DNA of 7,957 bases from Nitrososphaerales archaeon TH5893 (GTDB taxonomy: Archaea > Thermoproteota > Nitrososphaeria > Nitrososphaerales > Nitrososphaeraceae): the NCBI GenBank assembly GCA_014523685.1, contig JAATVT010000198.1, forward strand, positions 1 to 7,957. The letters are read 5' to 3'. The notes below the pieces were generated by a model. That model was not told the DNA's origin, made no database searches, and saw only the letters and a program-made list of their open reading frames with translations. The position numbers and the translations under genes were made by a program. Shown piece by piece: positions 1 through 5,201 of this stretch; within the stretch, counting starts at the first letter, position 1; each line of letters begins with the position of its first letter.

Positions 1-479
1 ACAGAAACTGTTCCTGAATCACGATTAGCTACGTAAATGTTGTTATTAGATGGGTTAAATTCTAAGGCTATGGGTGAGGTTTCTACATCTACATCATTTG
101 TAACCACGTTAGTACTACTATCTATTACCGAAACAGTGTTTGAAATCGCATTGGCTACGTAAATGTTGCTATTATAGGGGTTGAATTCTAAGGCTACAGG
201 ATTACTGCCCACGTTTACACCATTTGTAACCATGTTAGTACTACTATCTATTACCGAAATATTGTTTGAAACCGAATTGACTACGTAAGTATAGTTATTA
301 GAGGGATTAAATTTCAATGGTCCTGGCGAACCACCTACGGTAATATTCTTAATCACCGTATTGTTGGTACTATCAATCACGGAAACTGTTCCTGAATCAC
401 GATTAGCTACGTAAATGTTGTTATTAGAGGGATTAAATTCTAGCGCATGGGGAAATTCGCCTACCGGCGCAACTGCAAT
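1..479 (-). repeat. 126-bp tandem repeat coding for propeller blades
   Basis: Units lie at 354-479, 228-353, 102-227 and 1-101 (partial), each 126 bp (42 codons). DNA similarity is high in patches. Positions 1-63 match 379-441, exactly three units away, with only three mismatches. Positions 100-146 match 226-272 (one unit away) with few mismatches. The first and fourth blades are therefore closer to each other in DNA than to the blades between them, which suggests duplication of a multi-blade block or gene conversion. Confidence 0.8.
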
Positions 480-563
480 TACTGATTCGCCTAATGCCTT
501 TCCTAGTGGAAATGCGATGATCAGAACAGTAATGATTACACCTATGGACAAAACTGAAAGCAT
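1..563 (-). CDS. Exported YVTN/YncE-family beta-propeller protein, N-terminal part (cut by window edge)
   Basis: The frame is open from the ATG at 563 to the window edge, giving 187 residues without a stop. Residues 1-25 form a hydrophobic signal peptide or anchor (SVLSIGVIITVLIIAF core), so the product is probably secreted or held on the cell surface. From residue 29 there are 42-residue repeats: 29-70, 71-112, 113-154, and a partial one from 155. Each has the YVTN-propeller pattern [LP]xFNPxNxxxYVxN...VSVIDSxTN. Each repeat is expected to form one propeller blade, and a full propeller needs six to eight, so roughly half the gene is missing. Such proteins are usually binding or scaffold surface proteins; YncE itself has been reported to bind DNA. 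No substrate can be predicted. The start is firm: an in-frame TAG lies 12 codons upstream with no other start between, and a TATA box sits 29 bp upstream. Confidence 0.85.
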   Translation of the reverse strand, partial: MLSVLSIGVIITVLIIAFPLGKALGESVIAVAPVGEFPHALEFNPSNNNIYVANRDSGTVSVIDSTNNTVIKNITVGGSPGPLKFNPSNNYTYVVNSVSNNISVIDSSTNMVTNGVNVGSNPVALEFNPYNSNIYVANAISNTVSVIDSSTNVVTNDVDVETSPIALEFNPSNNNIYVANRDSGTVS

Positions 564-587
564 TTTTGTATCATCTTGGGGACTAGC

Positions 588-599
588 ATATATAAATTT
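588..599 (-). promoter_or_regulatory. TATA box for the YVTN propeller gene
   Basis: Read on the minus strand, AAATTTATATAT is centred about 29 bp before the ATG at 563. Archaeal transcription normally begins about 25 bp after the box, so the mRNA would start at or within a few bases of the ATG. No Shine-Dalgarno sequence lies in between, which supports a leaderless transcript. Confidence 0.55.
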
Positions 600-679
600 C
601 TAGATTCTCACGAAAGCACCTTCAGAATGCTAGACTAAATTCACTAATTGTGGAAAATTCGAATCCATTTAAATCAAAG

Positions 680-691
680 AAGTATAAATAA
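680..691 (+). promoter_or_regulatory. Possible TATA box upstream of the small membrane ORF
   Basis: AGTATAAATAAG is a good archaeal TATA match on the plus strand in the non-coding stretch 604-781. It would place a transcript start near 715, leaving a leader of about 65 nt before the ATG at 782. A weaker A/T-rich element near 762 is too close to the start codon. The assignment is tentative. Confidence 0.25.
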
Positions 692-781
692 GTTCTAGAC
701 ATACAAGAATTTGTGGTCAATTTGGATCGAATTTGGGAAAAGAGAAATTAAAGACTTCAACTATAGTGTATTTGATTCAAT

Positions 782-1015
782 ATGAATCTAAAATATGTTG
801 GTTTGCAACTTTGTACATGCACTTGGATCGAAGTAATGACATGTATAGGTATAGCCTTATATCTAATGTACCTTCAAAACTTTAATCTAGCCATCTTAAC
901 ATTAGTCGTGTTTGCTCCACTTATTGGGTTTCATTTTGCAATTACAAAATTATCTAAAATGGAAGATTGTGACTCGGTAGGGTGCCGTCCAAAATTTCGT
1001 ATTCTTAGGACATGA
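782..1015 (+). CDS. Small membrane protein of unknown function (77 aa)
   Basis: This 77-residue frame encodes two hydrophobic segments, about residues 15-31 and 35-54, joined by a short YLQNFN turn. The tail is charged and cysteine-bearing (KLSKMEDCDSVGCRPKF). A two-helix hairpin in the membrane is the simplest reading. I do not recognise the family. The stop codon overlaps the ATG of the next frame (ATGA at 1012-1015), an arrangement typical of translationally coupled genes, which favours it being a real gene. However, the following frame is broken, so this could be the surviving front part of a decayed two-gene unit. No convincing Shine-Dalgarno sequence precedes the ATG. Confidence 0.4.
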   Translation: MNLKYVGLQLCTCTWIEVMTCIGIALYLMYLQNFNLAILTLVVFAPLIGFHFAITKLSKMEDCDSVGCRPKFRILRT

Positions 1016-1465
1016 ACAAAGAACAAGCAAACGTAACTCCAGAAATTGAAGGCCTAACATTGGCTAGGAACACAAACTCTCTGTCTTTACCAAAGGGCTG
1101 GACCCGATTGCTTACTTTGCACGTATTGTTCCTGTTACCGTTATCCTTGTGCGATACATATCTAGCGCTCTCTTATTAAGTTCCTTAGACATCCAGTTCT
1201 TCTAGTTGCGCTTCTGCTTCTCATTCCTCTCACGGCCTCTTATGTCCTAATGGTCGTTAAGAGTAGAGACGATATCGTGGGGCATTCTTAAGAATTGCAC
1301 TTGCCATAATCAATCCAGTGAATTTCACAGATTTTACTGCAAACTGTCCTGAACTATTAAGGTGACCGAGTCTTCTTCAAGAATTCAACAATAGTCAAGA
1401 ATGGTGAGAACGACAAAGTATCAGACATGGCTTTCTTTGCTTGTTCTCTAATCTTGCTCAGTTGA
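1012..1465 (+). pseudogene. Multiply frameshifted membrane-protein gene
   Basis: No single frame is open, but protein-like segments can be chained. Frame 1 from the ATG at 1012 gives MNKEQANVTPEIEGLTLARN. Frame 3 from about 1083 gives FTKGLDPIAYFARIVPVTVI. Frame 2 at 1178-1276 gives a helix (VLLVALLLLIPLTASYVLMV) ending in KSRDDIVG. Frame 1 at 1279-1362 gives FLRIALAIINPVNFTDF, ending in CPELLR. Frame 2 at 1361-1465 gives GDRVFFKNSTIVKNGENDK and ends in SLILLS before a TGA. The segments abut or overlap at their edges and add up to roughly 150 residues with two or three membrane helices. At least four frame changes are needed, so this reads as a decayed gene rather than one programmed shift. 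The last TGA (1463-1465) touches the antiporter stop on the other strand. The family is not recognised. Clustered sequencing errors are the alternative explanation. Confidence 0.5.
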
Positions 1466-2701
1466 CTATGTAATTTTCGATTTTTTCAGATACTGATTCA
1501 ATAGAATAGGATTTACTAATAGATTGATCGCGATTAGAGGTATGATTAAACTGATGAATAGATTCTTGAATTCATATTCTGCAGAAAGTGATAGTACCAA
1601 TGCCACTGTCATGCCTCCCCTTATTCCCCCAAGGGTAAGAACATTTTGCCATTTGACAGGAATTTTTACTCTAAAGATTCTTAAAAAAGTACTTCCACCA
1701 TATACTACAACAGCTCTAGACATCATCATTATGGCAAATGGAGCTACTATGATGAGGATTAGTGGAAACCCAATACTTTCAGCTGTCCCCACAGCGAGCA
1801 AAGGAATTCCTATAAGGAAAAACAATATACCATTTGTTACGAAACCTAATTCGTCCCAGTATTTGTGAAACAGTTTTCTAACGCCGGTCGAAATCTCTTT
1901 GTGATTATTAATGAGTAGCAATGCAGTAAACAAAGTGGTAACTACTCCAGAAACATGCAGAAAGTGGTCTGCTACTATATAGCCACTGATGGCCAAGCCT
2001 AAGGAAAAGGTGAAGTCGACGTATTCATCAGCCTTCCACTTATCGAGAACTTTTCCACCAACCCAGCCTATTGCCGTACCAAGAGCAATTGCACCAACCA
2101 TTGACCAGATAAAGGAGATAGATGCATCGAGCAATGAAAAGGCAACTCCCGAAAAGATTATCCCTCTAATAACGTTAAAAGAGATAACTCCCGTTGCATC
2201 ATTAAACAAAGACTCACCTTCAATAATTATATTCAACTTATGCGGAATCGGAAATTTCTTAAATATGACACCCACGGCTACGGGATCGGTAGCAGCCAAA
2301 ATGGCCCCAAAAAGCAAGGCATCAATAAATGGAATCTGAAATACGCCATTGACTGCAAACCCTATGATTATGATAGTTAATATTACTCCTATAATTGCAA
2401 AGAACCCTATGGGTATTGCTTCTTTTTTGATCTGTCCAATTTTTAACTTGCGTCCAGATTCAAAGATCAAAATAGGGATAATAACCAATAGTATTATTTC
2501 TGGTAGTGCTTCAATGAAATTGTAGAATTCGTCTACTTCGAAACCAATAATAGGAGCAGCTGCTAAGATTGCTCCAAGGAACATTAGAATAGTTACACCG
2601 GGTATGATAAAGTTTCTAGTGTAATGCCGTACTGCAGAGACGATAACTAATAGCAGGCTAAGACTGAGCATGAAAGTTACTATTAGCTCACTTTCCACCA
2701 C
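1466..2701 (-). CDS. CPA1 (NhaP-type) Na+/H+ antiporter
   Basis: The 411-residue polytopic protein has about 12 membrane helices, the usual NhaP size. It exchanges cytoplasmic Na+ (or K+/Li+) for external H+ across the cell membrane, keeping internal pH and sodium in range. Family signatures are intact: FGAILAATDPVAVGVIF at 131-147 with the Thr138-Asp139-Pro140 ion-site motif; EGESLFNDATGV at 161-172 with the Asn167-Asp168 pair typical of the CPA1 branch; and GGIRGGM at 358-364 with conserved Arg361. There is no long cytoplasmic C-terminal tail or TrkA-C/CNMP domain, so regulation by nucleotide binding is not expected. The start is GTG at 2701. A TATA-like box 26 bp upstream makes a leaderless GTG-started transcript likely; the ATG at codon 11 is a fallback but would cut into the first helix. 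Family assignment is very sure; ion preference is not. Confidence 0.95.
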   Translation of the reverse strand: MVESELIVTFMLSLSLLLVIVSAVRHYTRNFIIPGVTILMFLGAILAAAPIIGFEVDEFYNFIEALPEIILLVIIPILIFESGRKLKIGQIKKEAIPIGFFAIIGVILTIIIIGFAVNGVFQIPFIDALLFGAILAATDPVAVGVIFKKFPIPHKLNIIIEGESLFNDATGVISFNVIRGIIFSGVAFSLLDASISFIWSMVGAIALGTAIGWVGGKVLDKWKADEYVDFTFSLGLAISGYIVADHFLHVSGVVTTLFTALLLINNHKEISTGVRKLFHKYWDELGFVTNGILFFLIGIPLLAVGTAESIGFPLILIIVAPFAIMMMSRAVVVYGGSTFLRIFRVKIPVKWQNVLTLGGIRGGMTVALVLSLSAEYEFKNLFISLIIPLIAINLLVNPILLNQYLKKSKIT

Positions 2702-2722
2702 AACATACGTATTCTAGGCTTA

Positions 2723-2732
2723 GATTTAATTA
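2723..2732 (-). promoter_or_regulatory. TATA box for the antiporter gene
   Basis: On the minus strand AATAATTAAATCTAA is centred about 26 bp before the GTG start at 2701. That spacing fits a transcript beginning at the start codon and supports the GTG over the ATG ten codons further in. Confidence 0.5.
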
Positions 2733-2835
2733 TTGCCAGTTCATGACGGTGCACAATGAGGATCCAAATCACCTTTACTGTGATATTTAACCCGATCCTG
2801 ACGCAGCTCATGGAAAAATTATAAGGAGTACTATT

Positions 2836-3039
2836 ATGTTTATCGGTATTGGAACTATTATTATCTTAATATCATGTCTAACTGCAGGTTTGATAAGATA
2901 GAGCTAAAAAGAGCAATAGCCAACCTGGCTATTAAGCGGGAGAGTGATGGTAAGAGATGTGATAGGTAAGCTAAAAAGCCTAAGTACTGAAGATAAGTCA
3001 CTTCTGTTATCTCCGCTAGGAACCTATTATGAGAGTTGA
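2836..3039 (+). pseudogene. Remnant of a small gene in shifted frames
   Basis: This lies in the 559-base gap between the antiporter start and the Cys-rich gene. A good Shine-Dalgarno AAGGAG (2823-2828) precedes ATG 2836, whose frame gives MFIGIGTIIILISCLTAGL, one hydrophobic helix, and stops at 2901. Another frame (2874-2969) gives FDKIELKRAIANLAIKRE. The first frame resumes at 2947-3039 with MVRDVIGKLKSLSTEDKSLL and ends in GTYYES. Chained, these resemble a protein of about 70 residues with an N-terminal helix and a charged helical tail, broken by two shifts. The family is not recognised. A 21-aa small membrane peptide from the first frame alone is possible. I see no gene in 2702-2820 or 3040-3260. 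Confidence 0.35.
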
Positions 3040-3088
3040 CTACAATCGATTACGAGTTTCCGACTCTCAGACATGAAATACAAGTTCT

Positions 3089-3219
3089 GGGCATAAATTT
3101 ATGTCCTTTATAACGTTCCCATTATTAGATTGATCCTAACCATTAGAAACCCCTCATAGGCTTTTGATAAAGACCACGGAATAAGTAATGAGTTGAGTCG
3201 ACAGGAGGGATTTATGCCC
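3089..3219. repeat. Short inverted-repeat-bounded segment (possible MITE-like remnant)
   Basis: GGGCATAAAT at 3089-3098 recurs inverted as ATTTATGCCC at 3210-3219, and both ends are flanked by TCT (3086-3088 and 3220-3222), like a 3-bp target duplication. The left end is also the core of an 18-bp near-palindrome (3089-3106, GG.CATAAATTTATG.CC). No transposase or second copy is present in the window. A 10-bp match at this distance can arise by chance in 8 kb, so the call is weak. Confidence 0.2.
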
Positions 3220-3260
3220 TCTGATATTTACAAGAGTCTCGGGATTACTAGAGCTCTAAA

Positions 3261-3437
3261 TTATTTTCCTTGTGTCATAAATCCTTCGATTCCATCCAAA
3301 ACCATAGAATGATCAATTTCTTTGCAACAACTGCAATTGGTTTTTACACATTCTGATGCGATTTTGTGATCGCAGGATGGGCAGGTACAAACACTATCAA
3401 CAAATTCTGTTGCTCTGGTAGTATCATCTGAATTCAT
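3261..3437 (-). CDS. Small seven-cysteine metal-binding protein (58 aa)
   Basis: The frame runs from the ATG at 3437 to a TAA at 3261-3263. The protein has an acidic N-terminus (MNSDDTTRATEFVD), then a dense Cys block at residues 17-38: CTCPSCDHKIASEC followed by VKTNCSCC. The pattern is C-x-C-x2-C-x7-C-x4-C-x-C-C, plus His24 and His43. The C-terminus is short and mostly non-polar or acidic (MVLDGIEGFMTQGK). Cys clusters of this density bind Zn, Cu or Fe-S; a zinc-ribbon-like fold or a metallothionein-like metal store are the two plausible roles. I cannot name the family. There is no signal peptide, so it is cytoplasmic. It stands alone, with A/T-rich promoter sequence directly upstream (TTATAGTA at 3456-3463, about 23 bp from the ATG) and no Shine-Dalgarno sequence. 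Low-complexity Cys spacing with otherwise normal codons argues for a true gene. Confidence 0.7.
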   Translation of the reverse strand: MNSDDTTRATEFVDSVCTCPSCDHKIASECVKTNCSCCKEIDHSMVLDGIEGFMTQGK

Positions 3438-3455
3438 TTTTCTATATTCAATAAT

Positions 3456-3475
3456 ATACTATAAGAAATTTAATA
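3456..3475 (-). promoter_or_regulatory. A/T-rich promoter of the Cys-rich gene
   Basis: On the minus strand this contains ATTAAATTTC followed by TTATAGTA, about 34 and 23 bp before the ATG at 3437. Either could act as the TATA box for a leaderless or near-leaderless transcript. It cannot be decided which one is used. Confidence 0.35.
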
Positions 3476-3496
3476 CTTCTAGTATAGGGAAGAAAG

Positions 3497-3561
3497 TTGC
3501 GGCCCCACGGTACACACAAACCGACCAATTCATATCCAATGACTTGTAGTTGGATTTTTTT
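3497..3561 (+). ncRNA. Candidate small RNA, antisense to the 3' side of the cobalamin-sensor gene
   Basis: A strikingly GC-rich block (about 3498-3526, containing GCGGCCCCACGG) sits in very AT-rich non-coding DNA. It is followed by a hairpin and seven T residues. A possible plus-strand TATA element (AATTTAATAC, 3468-3477) lies about 25 bp before 3497. No protein frame explains the block. Isolated GC-rich islands in AT-rich archaeal genomes often mark structured RNAs, but no known class is recognised, so this is only a candidate. Confidence 0.2.
3534..3561 (+). terminator. Hairpin plus T-tract, terminator-like
   Basis: ATCCAA (3534-3539) pairs with TTGGAT (3550-3555) around a 10-nt loop, and a run of seven T's follows at 3555-3561. 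The orientation fits termination of a plus-strand transcript. The T-run overlaps the stop codon of the minus-strand cobalamin-sensor gene (ends at 3560). The stem is short, so the T-tract is the stronger part of the signal. Confidence 0.3.
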
Positions 3562-4447
3562 ATCTTATAGTATGAATATTTGCCTTAACCAAATTCATGA
3601 TGTCTTCAAAGGAGACATTTTTCATAAGAAAGGCGTTAATTCTACTTTCCTGATTTTGGTCTATCTTATTGAGTGCAGAACCCCCGACTACAACTGGCAA
3701 TCTATTGTTATATTTTTGGTGAATTTTTTGGATTAACCTTTCTGCTGGTTTAATATTTTCTACAAGTGTTATGGAGATAAAGATAATATCAGGTTGCAAA
3801 TCACTCATGAAATCCATAATATATTCAGTAGGAATAGAAGTAGAAATATTGTATACTTTAAACCCCTTGCTCAAAAGAAGTGATTCTATCATATTACAAG
3901 CCAGGCCATGTAGCTCACCATCCGGAGTGCAAATTACTGTCTTGTTTTGAGATGATATTCCCGACATTCTAATTCTTGCGGTTATTCTTTCGTTTATTAC
4001 TTTAATCAAGCTAATTGCAGTGTTGGTGCTTGCGTGCTCGGTTGCTACATCCAATTTTTCTTGCTCCCACAGATCTCCAATCTTGTACATTACAGGTTTT
4101 AGCAACTTATCGTAAAAATCGGTCAATCCAAATAATTTTGAATATTTTTCATAAAGAGCAATAAGGCCCCCAATATTGCAATCAGTTAGAAACGTAAACA
4201 TTTCCTCTTGAATCTTTGAAACTAATATTTTATTTTTCTCTTGGTAAGAGCTAAATGCTGAAATAAATGCCAGAATCTTTGAATCACTTCTATATTCTTC
4301 CGGTATGTCTTCAATTGTTACCCGCGAGGCATTACCAAGATATTTTATTATCTGTTGTCGGGACATGTTCCGGTGTGAATCCCATACGCTTTGTACTAGA
4401 TATGCATAGTTTATCCCTTTTACTTGCTTGTTTCTAATATATACCAA
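3560..4447 (-). CDS. Cobalamin-binding sensor/regulator (CarH/LitR-like B12 module) with unusual N-terminal domain
   Basis: Residues 85-150 match the helical B12 cap domain, including GDLWEQEKLDVATEH (124-138) with Trp127 and the Glu137-His138 pair. Residues 168-262 form the Rossmann-like cobalamin-binding domain: the CarH-type ExHxxG motif appears as E178-L-H180-G-L-A183, where His180 would be the lower cobalt ligand, followed by SITL (224-227) and VVVGGSAL (252-259). In bacteria this pair of domains is a light or B12 sensor that controls DNA binding, as in CarH. The front part is not a MerR domain. Residues 3-53 (YIRNKQVKG...YLVQSVW...SRQQIIKYLG...IPEEYR) resemble the N-terminal domain of some IS4/IS1634-type transposases, a probable DNA-binding element. 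The start is TTG at 4447: an in-frame TAA lies 9 codons upstream and the conserved domain begins immediately. No methyltransferase or mutase partner is nearby, so regulation is more likely than catalysis. Target genes are unknown. Confidence 0.82.
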   Translation of the reverse strand: MVYIRNKQVKGINYAYLVQSVWDSHRNMSRQQIIKYLGNASRVTIEDIPEEYRSDSKILAFISAFSSYQEKNKILVSKIQEEMFTFLTDCNIGGLIALYEKYSKLFGLTDFYDKLLKPVMYKIGDLWEQEKLDVATEHASTNTAISLIKVINERITARIRMSGISSQNKTVICTPDGELHGLACNMIESLLLSKGFKVYNISTSIPTEYIMDFMSDLQPDIIFISITLVENIKPAERLIQKIHQKYNNRLPVVVGGSALNKIDQNQESRINAFLMKNVSFEDIMNLVKANIHTIR

Positions 4448-4465
4448 TTTGAATTTGGCATCTCC

Positions 4466-4476
4466 TGTTTATACCC
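4466..4476 (-). promoter_or_regulatory. TATA box for the cobalamin-sensor gene
   Basis: GGGTATAAACA on the minus strand lies about 24 bp before the TTG start at 4447. It would give a transcript starting at or next to the TTG. A GGAG sequence also lies about 14 nt upstream of the TTG, which is too far for a standard Shine-Dalgarno site. Confidence 0.45.
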
Positions 4477-4553
4477 CATCTTATTTTAGATTAGTGGTAA
4501 ACCGCAGTCCTCGTGCTAATTTAACCAGATTCAATGCATTTTACAACAAAATT

Positions 4554-5126
4554 TCATGGCTTTACAACCAAATTATTTCTAACCTTTACAAATATCCCTA
4601 TCTCAGCCATTCTACCAGAAATAAAACCAGCCAACATCCCATATATCAAATGAAACACAAATGATCCACCGATGATAATGGAATACAACCCTTGAAAGTG
4701 ATCTGCTATATTGTAAACATACTGGTTGGGTGCGGTGAACGCGTATGAATCAAGCCTCGGTTGAATCCCTAATGTGGCAAGTGGAACAAACAGTACTGCC
4801 CATAATGCGATACCAACAATCATTCCTTTGACCAAACCTGCTTTTGCATCGTAAGGTGCTAGCTTTGACCAAAATAGTGAAACTTGTCCAAATACATTAC
4901 CTGCAGCCATTCCGGTAATTACATGCAGAACAAAGCCTACATATTGTGCGGTTACAGGATCACTAAATCCTAATGATATTCCTATGACGGCAAAAAATGT
5001 TCCGGCTGGTGCGCCTGATATGACGTCAACTATAACTAAAAGTCCAGAAATCGCCCATGCACTAATAAAGCCTGCAAGGGAACAATACAGTATAAACAAC
5101 TTTCGATGTTCTTTTTGGCTTTCCAT
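4554..5126 (-). CDS. Polytopic membrane protein with duplicated FVxHxIxGMxAG motif (unknown function)
   Basis: This 190-residue protein has four to five membrane helices, about residues 11-35, 41-54, 62-82, 98-120 and 147-170. I do not recognise a named family. Two segments 91 residues apart match: FVLHVITGMAAGNVFG (65-80) and FVFHLIYGMLAGFISG (156-171). They share FV, an intramembrane His (68 and 159), GM, AG and a final G. This points to an internal duplication of a helix pair, and the two histidines could bind metal or haem or line a path, though that is inference. A loop of about 27 residues (120-146) with aromatic residues and NQY faces one side of the membrane. The gene has its own promoter (TATA at 5149-5157) and ends 106 nt before the cobalamin-sensor start, so it is in line with that gene but probably not in one operon with it. 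Confidence 0.8.
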   Translation of the reverse strand: MESQKEHRKLFILYCSLAGFISAWAISGLLVIVDVISGAPAGTFFAVIGISLGFSDPVTAQYVGFVLHVITGMAAGNVFGQVSLFWSKLAPYDAKAGLVKGMIVGIALWAVLFVPLATLGIQPRLDSYAFTAPNQYVYNIADHFQGLYSIIIGGSFVFHLIYGMLAGFISGRMAEIGIFVKVRNNLVVKP

Positions 5127-5148
5127 AATTTTCTGTATTCATGAATCT

Positions 5149-5158
5149 AGTATAAAAA
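5149..5158 (-). promoter_or_regulatory. TATA box and palindrome before the membrane-protein gene
   Basis: GTTTTTATACT on the minus strand is centred about 27 bp before the ATG at 5126, which suggests a leaderless transcript. A perfect 10-bp palindrome, ATTCATGAAT (5138-5147), lies between the box and the start and could be an operator. The T5 run could also end the upstream SDR transcript. Confidence 0.45.
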
Positions 5159-5201
5159 CTGGTGCCTAGATATCCTTATAGTGCCTAACTGGCTAGGGTT
5201 A

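Noticed and set aside
1..479. Possible CRISPR-like array because of regular spacing
   Set aside because: The 126-bp period is an in-frame multiple of three, has no unique spacers, and codes for YVTN blades.
415..603. Plus-strand 62-aa frame
   Set aside because: It lies antisense to the propeller gene and its promoter; the repeat-bearing minus frame explains the sequence.
640..670. TTCGAATCC, resembling a tRNA T-loop
   Set aside because: The flanking bases do not pair as a T-stem, and no acceptor or anticodon arm can be drawn around it.
1524..2339. Two plus-strand frames of 114 and 116 aa inside the antiporter region
   Set aside because: Both are antisense shadows of the NhaP gene, which has every family motif on the minus strand.
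2756..2824. 22-aa plus-strand frame (MRIQITFTVIFNPILTQLME...)
   Set aside because: No Shine-Dalgarno or TATA at the right distance; too short to tell from chance, though it precedes the broken frames at 2836-3039.
3214..3312. 32-aa plus-strand frame with an AGGAGG sequence 5 nt upstream
   Set aside because: Its second half is antisense to the Cys-rich gene, the peptide is not protein-like, and the purine run may be chance. The Shine-Dalgarno match is the only support.
3497..3736. 79-aa plus-strand frame
   Set aside because: Mostly antisense to the C-terminus of the cobalamin-sensor gene, with no Shine-Dalgarno sequence and no domain.
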